Shown here one piece after another: positions 8,280 through 18,002 of a stretch of 64,000 nt of DNA. A program made the translations under genes and the position numbers. Source of the DNA: Geomicrobium halophilum (GTDB lineage Bacteria; Bacillota; Bacilli; Bacillales; Marinococcaceae). Positions within the stretch are counted from its first letter, which is position 1. The number at the start of each line of letters is the position of its first letter. Location of the stretch: positions 1,364,001 through 1,428,000 of the forward strand of contig NZ_JACHHJ010000001.1 in NCBI RefSeq assembly GCF_014207655.1, in the 5' to 3' direction. The notes under the pieces are model-generated. The model ran no database searches and had not been told where the DNA came from. It saw only the letters and a list, made by a program, of their open reading frames with translations.

Positions 8280-9344
8280 TTAAACTTCATTCTCTAAATA
8301 ATCTATGGCATCCTGGAGTTCGGATACAGGTACGATTATCATTGAGGTGCCAATATCTTCTGCACTTTCGAGCGCAATTTCATAATTTGTAGGGCCCGGA
8401 AAACGATTATCATTTGGAGCAAAGAATATATCAATGTCTGCACTATCTGCAGCCACAACCTTCTGTCCAATCCCGCCGATACGCCCTACGTCTCCCTCTT
8501 CATCGATCGCCCCGGTACCAGCGATATCTAACCCTCTAGTTAAATCTTCATCTTGAAGTTGATTATAAATTTCCAAGGAAAACATAAGGCCTGCAGAGGG
8601 GCCACCAATATCGCTAGCTTCAATCGTCACTTCAGGATCAAATGCCACATCACGTTGATCTATAGGGCCTAAAATGCCGAGTCCTACCGCATTTACTTCT
8701 TCGTTCCCTGTCTCTTCGTCATCCCATTCAGGAAAAGTCATCAGCTCTACATCCAATTCCAATACATCCCCTTCACGGTTGACGGTCAGGGAAGTAATAT
8801 CACCTTCTCCTTTGTGAGCAAGGGATTCATTGAGTTCAGTTGTATTTCCAATTTCCTCCCCATCAACAGCCGTGATTACGTCCCCTGATTCCAATACATC
8901 AATGGCTCCCATGTCATCTACAAATTGCGTAACGAGCACGCCGTTTTCGTTGATCGTAACATTTGCGCCCGCCGCCCTATAAGCTGCAATTTTAGAGGCA
9001 TCTTGGGATAGCCGCATTGAGGCCGCTTGCCGGTGCTGATATTCTTCATCGGTTTCCCCTTCAGCAAGCACCGCATCTACAGGAGTCAATACTCGATATG
9101 AACTTAAAAACGACCATGTGTAGAGAATGAGGTTGGCACGACTTTGTCGTATCGTTGTTAAATAAAACTCCCCTTCTTCGCCCGTCCCCTCTTCGACCGT
9201 AATGAAATCATTCAGCCCCGTCGCGTCCCCGGGTTGCGAATAATAATATGGCATAGGGATTTGATAGACCAATAACAAGACGATCACGAGTCCAACAGTC
9301 ATCCATGTTTTCGAAAATCGCCACCGGTTTTTTTCTTCACTCAT
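8280..9344 (-). CDS. ylbL: YlbL/DdcP-type membrane-anchored PDZ and Lon-like serine protease
   Basis: 354 residues: one N-terminal membrane anchor (about 14-32, TVGLVIVLLLVYQIPMPYYY), a PDZ domain (about 125-205, VLESGDVITAVDGEEIGN) and a C-terminal Lon-type protease domain with the nucleophile serine in GGPSAGLMFSLEIYNQL and the lysine in IGQKVVAADSADIDIFF. The B. subtilis orthologue (DdcP) helps end the DNA-damage checkpoint by degrading the division inhibitor YneA. The extracytoplasmic part is notably acidic (EEGTGEEGEFY, DDEETGNEE). The ATG at 9344 follows AAGGGGCGAGATC and overlaps the end of ylbK by 8 bp; the longer frame to 9422 lacks a ribosome site. Confidence 0.9.
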   Translation of the reverse strand: MSEEKNRWRFSKTWMTVGLVIVLLLVYQIPMPYYYSQPGDATGLNDFITVEEGTGEEGEFYLTTIRQSRANLILYTWSFLSSYRVLTPVDAVLAEGETDEEYQHRQAASMRLSQDASKIAAYRAAGANVTINENGVLVTQFVDDMGAIDVLESGDVITAVDGEEIGNTTELNESLAHKGEGDITSLTVNREGDVLELDVELMTFPEWDDEETGNEEVNAVGLGILGPIDQRDVAFDPEVTIEASDIGGPSAGLMFSLEIYNQLQDEDLTRGLDIAGTGAIDEEGDVGRIGGIGQKVVAADSADIDIFFAPNDNRFPGPTNYEIALESAEDIGTSMIIVPVSELQDAIDYLENEV

Positions 9345-10134
9345 GATCTCGCCCCTTCCATCCCTCCATCTTTTCGTGGATACGCGGGAGTGCTCGTAAT
9401 GCTTCCTCGCGGCCTTGCTCAATTAATGATTGAATATCATCAAAAACAACAGCACTGCGTTGATTTATGATGGGCTGCATAAGTATATCTGCATTAATCT
9501 TCTTTGCTCTCACAAGCTCACGCCCCATAATTTCCATGCTTTGCATAATTACATCATAAATCGTAGCATTCGCGGGGTTTTTAGGAAAGTAAGAAACATC
9601 GACAGCAATAACTATATCAGCCCCCATATCACGGACAACACTTGCTGGTACACGATCGATGACTCCTCCGTCAACGAGCAAACGCCCTTCGTGACTTACG
9701 GGGACAAAAATTCCGGGTATTGAAATACTCGCACGTACAGCCTTCGCAATTGATCCGCTCGTAAATAACACCCTTTCACCGTTATTAAGATCCGTTGTCA
9801 CCACTGTTACCGGTGTTCTCAACCGATCCAGATCTTCCCCTTGCGACAACATCAAAATAAGTTCCTGCAGCCGTTTGCCGTTAATCAGCCCCATTTTAGG
9901 TGGGATGGTAAAATCTAAATAATATTTGCGTCGGAAAAGATTCGCCATTCTTGTTAGATCAGTAGCGCTATGGCCGTACGCGAACAAGGAACCGACGAGC
10001 GCCCCCATGCTACTTCCTGCGACAAAATCAACGGGAATCCGATAGTCTTCCAACACTTCCAACACACCGATATGTGCGATTCCACGTGCTCCTCCTGAGC
10101 CAAGGGCAAGACCAATGAGCGGCCGATTTTTCAA
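9337..10134 (-). CDS. ylbK: Patatin-like phospholipase YlbK
   Basis: 265 residues of the patatin/RssA family. The N-terminal oxyanion loop GLALGSGGARGIAHIGVLE, the nucleophile elbow GSSMGALVG (serine about residue 43) and the catalytic aspartate in LLVDGGVIDRVPA are all present, so the protein should be an active serine lipid hydrolase. The TTG at 10134 follows AAGGAGAGGATTCACC and gives the usual start LKNRPLIGLALG; the frame open to 10275 has no ribosome site. It overlaps ylbL, with which it forms an operon. Confidence 0.88.
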   Translation of the reverse strand: MKNRPLIGLALGSGGARGIAHIGVLEVLEDYRIPVDFVAGSSMGALVGSLFAYGHSATDLTRMANLFRRKYYLDFTIPPKMGLINGKRLQELILMLSQGEDLDRLRTPVTVVTTDLNNGERVLFTSGSIAKAVRASISIPGIFVPVSHEGRLLVDGGVIDRVPASVVRDMGADIVIAVDVSYFPKNPANATIYDVIMQSMEIMGRELVRAKKINADILMQPIINQRSAVVFDDIQSLIEQGREEALRALPRIHEKMEGWKGRDHE

Positions 10135-10313
10135 GGTGAATCCTCTCCTTGCTAGTTCAATGAAATTTCCTTTTTGAAATAGCTCCCCCCAAAAACCAAT
10201 TGTGATTCTCATTAAGGAAAACTGGTCTAAGTCTACAATTTCAAGCGTATTATTATTAATAATGAACCTGTCCAATGGGTTCTATTTTTGTTGGTCCTGG
10301 AAGGAGAAAGCAC

Positions 10314-12584
<2,271 letters not shown>

Positions 12585-12704
12585 TGGACTTTCCGCCTTT
12601 CTCATTTATGCGCTTCCATCCTACCATATCTTCCTGCCCCATGTCCTTTAATCAAATACATAATCTCGAAAAACAACATTTTTGTTTTCCTTTTTCATAC
12701 GTGT

Positions 12705-12733
12705 GTATATTCACAGGTTTCGCTGGATAGAAT
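12705..12733 (+). promoter_or_regulatory. Sigma-F/sigma-G-type promoter of csfG
   Basis: GTATA, 15-bp spacer, GGATAGAAT. This fits the forespore promoter pattern GYATA, 14-15 bp, GGnnAnnnT recognised by sigma-F and sigma-G. It stands just upstream of the csfG RNA and far from any protein gene on this strand. Confidence 0.7.
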
Positions 12734-12739
12734 AGAGAC

Positions 12740-12882
12740 TAGCAACATGATCCCCATGTTGCAGATAACCGCGGAGAACGCTTACATTTCCCCATAAGCG
12801 CTTCCTCCGGTTTCTCCTCTCCCATTGCCTGTAATGTTTGTTACAGCAGGCACCGCGTACCAATTTGGTACGCGGTTTTTTG
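12740..12882 (+). ncRNA. csfG: CsfG, sporulation-specific small RNA
   Basis: This non-coding stretch lies between ylbG and rsmD (ylbH), the conserved home of csfG, a small RNA made in the forespore of endospore formers. It has a forespore-type promoter (12705-12733), an 8-bp hairpin GCAACATG/CATGTTGC near the 5' end, a second hairpin CTGTAA/TTACAG (about 12829-12846), an intervening C-rich single-stranded part (CCTCCGG, TCTCCTCTCCC) and a perfect terminator at 12853-12880. The C-rich stretch could pair with ribosome-binding sites. Length here would be about 140 nt, shorter than my recollection of roughly 200 nt in B. subtilis. Identification rests on position, promoter and terminator, not alignment. 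Confidence 0.75.
12853..12882 (+). terminator. Terminator of csfG
   Basis: Perfect 9-bp stem CCGCGTACC/GGTACGCGG with loop AATTT, followed by TTTTTTG. No protein gene on this strand precedes it, which supports an RNA gene upstream. Confidence 0.92.
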
Positions 12883-12902
12883 TTTTATTTTATATCTGAA
12901 AC

Positions 12903-12931
12903 GAAAAACACCTACTCAAAAGCAGGTGCTT
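12903..12931 (-). terminator. Terminator overlapping the end of ylbG
   Basis: Stem CACCTGC/GTAGGTG (one mismatch) followed by TTTTTCG on the minus strand. The last codons and the TAG of ylbG lie inside the hairpin, so translation through the stop could influence its folding. Confidence 0.75.
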
Positions 12932-13199
12932 TATATATGAATTTGCTCTGTTTTTTTCTCTCAGATTCTTCTTCATGAAAGTTCAAATCTAGTTGTGTAC
13001 GTTTTGACCACTCAACATGAGTGACAAACGGAAGACGCTCGATACTTTCACTCAATTCTTCAGCTTCACTGTTGTTACAATAAAGCATCGCATATTTTAG
13101 TTTTTTGGATACATATTGAACATGTCCGTATTTACGGAGTTGCCGTACCTGCTTTAGAGATTGGAACCAAATGACCAATCCTTGACGTTGCTCATACAT
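12912..13199 (-). CDS. ylbG: DUF2129 family protein YlbG
   Basis: 95 residues of the YlbG family, a compact alpha/beta domain of unknown function in Firmicutes. Conserved parts are RQGLVIWFQSLKQVRQLRKYG and VQYVSKKLKYAMLYCNNSEAE, then LPFVTHVEWSKR. The position next to csfG and rsmD is conserved. ATG at 13199 follows GAGGAGAGGGTGCC. Cytosolic; no catalytic motif is visible. Confidence 0.9.
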   Translation of the reverse strand: MYEQRQGLVIWFQSLKQVRQLRKYGHVQYVSKKLKYAMLYCNNSEAEELSESIERLPFVTHVEWSKRTQLDLNFHEEESERKKQSKFIYKAPAFE

Positions 13200-13292
13200 G
13201 GCACCCTCTCCTCATAGATGAATGGTTTATCAGTAGTTTATCACGGGAAAGGAAAAAGAACAATGAACGCGTATAGACTGGAGGTGTAAGCA

Positions 13293-13604
13293 CTGAGCTT
13301 AGATCTAATTTGGGCGAAGTTTTTACGCGATTTACGAGAGGAATTTCCTGAGGTTGAATACCGTAATTCTATCGGTCAGCCATTTATAACAATTACATCG
13401 TATAGTCCAAAGGAGCAACTGAACGATCAAGTTATTGATATTGCCGGGAAAGCGATGCGAGGGAAAATCGTTTCTGCAGACGTTCGTTTTGTACGTATGG
13501 CGGGGTGCTTTTCATACGTATATGCCATACGCTTTCTTGTCCCGCTCCGAAAACGTTTTTGTTGCGGCAATGGATGTGTGGATTGTATTCGGCTCCAACC
13601 TTAA
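13293..13604 (+). CDS. Small protein with C-terminal CCxxxCxxC motif, apparent CTG start
   Basis: Open frame of 103 codons directly after GGAGGTG at six bases, starting at CTG. The frame is closed upstream by TAA at 13287 and there is no ATG, GTG or TTG near the ribosome site. The product begins with LDLIWAKFLRDLREEFPEVE, continues with a mixed alpha/beta stretch (FITITSYSPKEQLNDQVID) and ends in a basic region with a cysteine cluster, KRFCCGNGCVDCIRLQP, likely a metal or disulfide site. I do not recognise the family. The clean length, strong ribosome site and patterned hydrophobicity argue for a real gene. An in-frame ATG at 13263 precedes the TAA (8 codons), so a stop mutation or readthrough is an alternative. 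It lies upstream of the T-box promoter and is probably transcribed separately. Confidence 0.6.
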   Translation: MSLDLIWAKFLRDLREEFPEVEYRNSIGQPFITITSYSPKEQLNDQVIDIAGKAMRGKIVSADVRFVRMAGCFSYVYAIRFLVPLRKRFCCGNGCVDCIRLQP

Positions 13605-13621
13605 TTTGCAATTCCTCCCTC

Positions 13622-13650
13622 TTGCGAAGAAGTATAGAACATGATATATT
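13622..13650 (+). promoter_or_regulatory. Sigma-A-like promoter of the T-box-proBAC unit
   Basis: TTGCGA, 17-bp spacer, TATATT, ending just before the T-box leader. Confidence 0.65.
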
Positions 13651-13656
13651 AACAAC

Positions 13657-13915
13657 ACTTTATTAAATATGTCAGCGAAGATAGGAAATAGTAATGTATC
13701 GTCACGCTTCAGAGAGCGAATGATATGCTGAAACATTCGTGCCACTGACGACTTGAACCCATCCTAGAGCTGTCGGGGAACCCTTAACCTGACCGTTTTG
13801 CTTTGCGATAAAAAGCATCGAGTGGAGATTTCTTGGCGAGGTCTCAACAAAGGTGGTACCGCGGAGCCTCTTTTCCGTCCTTTTTACCGAGGATGGAAAA
13901 GGGGTTTTTTATTTT
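13657..13915 (+). promoter_or_regulatory. T-box riboswitch controlling proline synthesis
   Basis: The leader contains the T-box landmarks in order: AGTA-type bulge (GGAAATAGTAATG), AGAGAGCGAA, distal loop GCTGAAAC, the specifier region TTGAACCCATCC followed by AGAGC, then the T-box sequence AAAGGTGGTACCGCGG (13849-13865) and a terminator (CCTCTTTTCCGTCC/GGATGGAAAAGGGG, then TTTTTT, 13867-13910). The specifier can be read as CCC (or CCA), a proline codon, matching the downstream genes. The TGGT element in the antiterminator bulge fits an A discriminator base as in tRNA-Pro. Uncharged tRNA-Pro should favour antitermination and so proB-proA-proC transcription. Confidence 0.92.
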
Positions 13916-14104
13916 TTACGAGCAGCTCAAGAGGCTCGGGAAACTTGTTTTTCTCATCCTGAGGGGGTCATTCCAGAAAACCGGTTTCAACGAAGTTTCG
14001 GTGGCTAAAGGGCCTCTCTCGAGCTAACCGAACCTCCTTTTGTCTACCTTTTTGAGCATGCAAGATCATAAGATTTTCTAATCGATTGTAAGAGGGTGTC
14101 AGTT

Positions 14105-15208
14105 GTGAAAAGAAAACGGATTGTAGTCAAGATCGGAAGTAGTTTGCTGGCTAATCGTGATGGAGGCATTGCGATCGATCGCCTCGAGCAATTTTCCAGT
14201 GCGATTGCAAACTTGCAAAAAGAGGGGCTTGAACTTGTGTTTATCACATCTGGAGCTGTAGCTGCAGGTTTTCAACGCGTCGGATATGCAACTCGACCCG
14301 TGACAACCGAAAAAAAACAGGCATCTGCAGCTGTCGGTCAAGGGTTATTGATGGAAGCCTACCAACATGCGTTTATGCAGGAGGGAATTGGCGTAGCACA
14401 ACTATTGCTGACACGAGAAAGTTTTCAACAAGAACATCAGTACAACAATGCTTATGCGACCTTACAGGAATTGCTCAAACGCCGGATCATCCCCATTATT
14501 AATGAAAATGACTCGATCGCGGTTGAAGAATTAACCTTCGGGGACAATGATTGGCTCGCAAGTTTGGTTGCTGGTCTCATCAAAGCCGATACTCTAATAT
14601 TGCTTACTGACGTTAACGGAGTTTATGACCGTGCTCCAAAACACCCTAACGCCCACAAAATGGAACGCATTGAAAACGTCTCTTCCGAATTACTATCTCA
14701 AGCGGGAAGTCAGCAATCTACGTTTGGAACCGGCGGCATGCGTTCCAAACTGGAAGCGGCACGCAACGCGCAATCATTTGGTATTGAAACATTCATCGGT
14801 AAAGGTGATGACTTAATAGCGTTAAAAGCAATCATTCGAGGTGAAGGCGACGGCACATACATACCTGCCGCAACCCATCAAGGTTGGCCAAAAGAAAAAC
14901 AATGGGTAGGTATTTACTCCCCTGTTGAAGGTGAACTTTACATTGATGATGGAGCCAGGGAGGCCTTGCTATACGGCGGTAACAGTTTACTTTCAGTGGG
15001 GATTAGAGACGTTCAAGGATCATTTGACAAGGGAGCTGTCGTAGCCGTCTTCGATGAATCCCACCAACCTGTCGGAAAAGGACGTGCAGCCAAATCCTCA
15101 GAAGAAATGCGCCATCTCCTTAACGACCATAAAAATCAGTCAGCAGGCATTTGCATTCATAGAAACCATTGGGTAAGTACCAAGAAAGGAAGTGTCCCTA
15201 GTGAGTGA
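14105..15208 (+). CDS. proB: Glutamate 5-kinase
   Basis: 367 residues. ProB phosphorylates glutamate with ATP in the first committed step of proline synthesis. The amino-acid-kinase domain starts RIVVKIGSSLLANRDGG and includes IIPIINENDSIAVEELTFGDND and GTGGMRSKLEAARNA; a C-terminal PUA domain (about 275-360, GELYIDDGAREALLYGGNSLL) is present, so this is the long form. Two GTG codons are possible; the second (14105) is six bases after GAGGGTG and gives the usual start MKRKRIVVKIG. First gene after the T-box; it overlaps proA by 8 bp. Confidence 0.96.
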   Translation: MKRKRIVVKIGSSLLANRDGGIAIDRLEQFSSAIANLQKEGLELVFITSGAVAAGFQRVGYATRPVTTEKKQASAAVGQGLLMEAYQHAFMQEGIGVAQLLLTRESFQQEHQYNNAYATLQELLKRRIIPIINENDSIAVEELTFGDNDWLASLVAGLIKADTLILLTDVNGVYDRAPKHPNAHKMERIENVSSELLSQAGSQQSTFGTGGMRSKLEAARNAQSFGIETFIGKGDDLIALKAIIRGEGDGTYIPAATHQGWPKEKQWVGIYSPVEGELYIDDGAREALLYGGNSLLSVGIRDVQGSFDKGAVVAVFDESHQPVGKGRAAKSSEEMRHLLNDHKNQSAGICIHRNHWVSTKKGSVPSE

Positions 15209-16457
15209 ATGTTATCAGCAGGCACTTAAAAGTAAAGAAGCGAGCAGACAGATTGCTTTACTAACAACTGAAGAGAAAAATGAAGCCCTGCGAGCAATAG
15301 CGAATGAAATAATGAACCGTGAGAAAGATATCCAGGAAGCCAATAACAAAGATCTAGAATATGGACGTAACCAAGGGTTGTCAAACGATTTGCTGGACCG
15401 TTTACGTTTAACCCATGAACGTTTGTTATCTATGGCGACGGGGTTACAAACTCTCATCGACCTTCCTGATCCAACATCTGCTCAACCGGAAAAGTGGACA
15501 CGTGAAGACGGGCTTCAAATTGAAAACCACCGCGTCCCTCTCGGGGTTGTAGCAATGATTTACGAAGCTAGACCGAACGTAACCGTTGATGCGGCCGGAC
15601 TATGTTTAAAAGCAGGAAATGCTGTTCTGCTTCGTGGCAGTTCATCGGCTGTCCACTCCAACAAAGCTCTCGTCTCCGCCATGCGTTCCGGACTCAAATC
15701 TTGTGGTTTACCTGAAACGGCCTTGCAGCTCGTTAATCCTGAAAGCCGCGATACCGTCAAAGAGCTGGGCCAAATGCGCGGGCTCGTAGACGTGATTATT
15801 CCTCGTGGTGGCGCTCATCTTATTCAAACCGTGATTGCGCAATCAACTGTCCCCGTTATCGAAACAGGTGTAGGTAATTGCCACCTTTATATAGAGGAAA
15901 CAGCTCAAAAAGATATGGCGATAGATATTGCTGTAGACGCTAAAACCGATCGCCCCTCTGTCTGTAACGCAGTGGAAACCATTCTCGTAGAGAAAAAGTG
16001 GGCAGAAATTTACGGCGAAGAGCTGATCGAGGCGTTATTATCGGCAGGTGTAACGATTAAAGGGGACGAGTGGATACAAAGGCTTAATCCAACGGTTGAG
16101 CCAGCCACAGAAGAGGATTGGGGCACCGAATACCTTTCACCAGTAGTCGCAGTCAGATCCGTTTCTGATACAGAATCGGCCATAGCCCATATTCGCACAT
16201 ATGGAACCGCGCATTCCGAAGCGATTGTGACAGAAAACGATGAAGCGGTTCAATCTTTTCAAGATCAAATCGACGCCGCCAGTGTCTATCACAATGCTTC
16301 CACCCGTTTTACCGATGGCGCAGAGCTTGGCTACGGAGCAGAAATAGGGATTAGCACACAAAAGTTACACGCACGCGGCCCATTAGGACTTGGGGCTCTT
16401 ACAACGAATAAATACGTCATTAAAGGAAATGGGCACATGAAAGGCGGGAGATCTTAA
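15201..16457 (+). CDS. proA: Glutamate-5-semialdehyde dehydrogenase
   Basis: 418 residues. ProA reduces glutamyl-5-phosphate with NADPH to glutamate semialdehyde. Aldehyde-dehydrogenase-fold signatures are VPLGVVAMIYEARPNVTVDA, GNAVLLRGSS, IIPRGGAHLI, TGVGNCHLYI and the catalytic cysteine in TDRPSVCNAVETILV (about residue 255). The GTG at 15201 follows GGAAGTG and gives the family start MSECYQQA; nine bases upstream another GTG (15192) is possible. Coupled to proB by overlap; proC follows with no gap. Confidence 0.96.
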   Translation: MSECYQQALKSKEASRQIALLTTEEKNEALRAIANEIMNREKDIQEANNKDLEYGRNQGLSNDLLDRLRLTHERLLSMATGLQTLIDLPDPTSAQPEKWTREDGLQIENHRVPLGVVAMIYEARPNVTVDAAGLCLKAGNAVLLRGSSSAVHSNKALVSAMRSGLKSCGLPETALQLVNPESRDTVKELGQMRGLVDVIIPRGGAHLIQTVIAQSTVPVIETGVGNCHLYIEETAQKDMAIDIAVDAKTDRPSVCNAVETILVEKKWAEIYGEELIEALLSAGVTIKGDEWIQRLNPTVEPATEEDWGTEYLSPVVAVRSVSDTESAIAHIRTYGTAHSEAIVTENDEAVQSFQDQIDAASVYHNASTRFTDGAELGYGAEIGISTQKLHARGPLGLGALTTNKYVIKGNGHMKGGRS

Positions 16458-17288
16458 GTGCTTGCAAATCAACGCATAACATTTATTGGAGCCGGCGCAA
16501 TGACTGAATCGATTATAGCAGGTTTACTTACGAACAACTATGCTGATCGTTCGCAAATCACAGTCATAAATAAAAGTAAAGAAGATCGACTCGGACAATT
16601 GGAAAAGGAATATGGTGTAAAAGTAACCGAAGACAAAAGAAAAGCCGTGGAAGAAAGCGACCTGTTGATTCTTTCTATGAAACCCAAAGATGTTGAAGAA
16701 GCGCTTGGTGCCATCCAACCATTTATGCATAAGCAACAAGTTATTTTCTCCGTACTTGCCGGCACAACCACTAGCTATATTTCTCATCTGATCGGTTTGG
16801 ATTGCCCAGTAGTACGTGTCATGCCCAATACATCCGCGAAAGTAGCCGCTTCCGCTAGCGCCATCAGCGCCGGTCAACATGCTACATCAAGTGAAGTGGA
16901 GCTGGCTTCACAATTATTTTCTGCCATTGGCTCCGTAACGATTGTCTCTGAAGAACAGATGGATAGTGTTACAGGAATATCAGGAAGTGGCCCTGCCTAT
17001 TTTTACTATATATTGGAAGGCTTACAATTAGCCGCTGTTGAATCCGGATTATCCGAAGATGATGCCAAGGACTTACTAGTACAAACGATGCTTGGTGCTG
17101 CTAAACGCTGGGCGCAAACATCAACCTCGCTCCATTCTCTATACAATGAAGTCATGAGCCCTGGAGGAACGACAGAGGCCGCTTTTTCCATATTAAATGA
17201 GAATCACGTTCAGGAACACCTGATGACAGGGGCAAAAGCGGCCATTGACCGGTCCCATGCCCTTGGCCAACCGAAAAAGGAAGTATAG
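16458..17288 (+). CDS. proC: Pyrroline-5-carboxylate reductase
   Basis: 276 residues. The enzyme completes proline synthesis by reducing pyrroline-5-carboxylate. N-terminal Rossmann motif ITFIGAGAMTESIIAGLL, then VVRVMPNTSAKV, the substrate site GISGSGPAYFYYILEGL and the C-terminal signature MSPGGTTEAAFSIL. The GTG start immediately follows the proA stop (TAAGTG), with GGCGGGAG as ribosome site inside proA. Third gene of the T-box operon; in B. subtilis the comparable gene (proI) is also T-box controlled. No clear terminator was found in the 140 bp that follow. Confidence 0.95.
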   Translation: MLANQRITFIGAGAMTESIIAGLLTNNYADRSQITVINKSKEDRLGQLEKEYGVKVTEDKRKAVEESDLLILSMKPKDVEEALGAIQPFMHKQQVIFSVLAGTTTSYISHLIGLDCPVVRVMPNTSAKVAASASAISAGQHATSSEVELASQLFSAIGSVTIVSEEQMDSVTGISGSGPAYFYYILEGLQLAAVESGLSEDDAKDLLVQTMLGAAKRWAQTSTSLHSLYNEVMSPGGTTEAAFSILNENHVQEHLMTGAKAAIDRSHALGQPKKEV

Positions 17289-17431
17289 CCAGGCAGCTTT
17301 TTAGTACTTGTGTTTTTATACCTCTAAGAAATTTACACAGCTATTGCTCTTTAACTTTTCATAATCAAACAAACCGTACGATCGAGCTCAACGGACTGAT
17401 AAGCAGGATTAGGTTCTCTCATTTTCGCAAT

Positions 17432-17582
17432 GGGGCTGTCTCAAAAGGGTAATCAGGGTGAACGTTATCCCAAAAATAACTCCGTATCACTGCCAAAGTG
17501 GTACGGACTTAAATATTAATAAGAGGTTTTAATACTTAAAGAGGGGATTGGAAGTTTAGAAAATGACCTTTGGGACAGCCCC
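17432..17582. repeat. MITE-like element, family R2, copy A (151 bp)
   Basis: Bounded by imperfect terminal inverted repeats, GGGGCTGTCTCAAAAGGG on the left and CCTTTGGGACAGCCCC on the right. Inside is the palindrome TCCGTATCACT/AGTGGTACGGA (17481-17507), also present in copies B (23643-23784) and C (62908-62937). No coding capacity. The ends resemble those of full-size IS elements with GGGGCTGTC-type termini, suggesting a non-autonomous derivative. No clear target-site duplication was seen. Confidence 0.7.
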
Positions 17583-17588
17583 TTATTA

Positions 17589-17800
17589 TTACCCTTTGTT
17601 TTGCACGTCAACGTTCACATAATCATGCCAGAGCCCTGGATTGTATCATCCACGATTAAGCGTCGACGGTGTTTCATGATATTTTAAATACTCTTTCCCT
17701 TGGATAATATCTTAAGAACAATCTGCTGTTTCTCTGTTACTTTCCCAGTTGTCACACCCACCCTTTTCATTAACTCCAATCTTACTATTCGACAATCTTT
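17589..17800 (-). pseudogene. Decayed coding remnant
   Basis: On the minus strand short protein-like stretches (VGVTTGKVTEKQQIVLKI, then in another frame KEYLKYHETPSTLNRG, stop, YNPGLWHDYVNVDVQNKG) follow each other but are broken by a frameshift and an in-frame TGA. It looks like the tail of a degraded gene; I cannot name the family. It directly adjoins the R2 element, so it may be debris of a mobile element insertion. The rest of 17289-17431 and 17800-18000 shows nothing clear. Confidence 0.25.
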
Positions 17801-18002
17801 CGCATATGTGGTCTTCCTCTACCTATCTTATGAACAATACTTCACGGTTTGCATCTTCACGATAGACGAGAAGGCATTGAATTTTTTCTCATATGTTTCC
17901 TCTATGTAAATGAATGGTACCTTTTTTTAAAACCTGATATAATGACGTGGATTGTCTTTATGGAAGAATCTGCAGGCTAAGATTTTGGGGGTTGAGGAAC
18001 GC

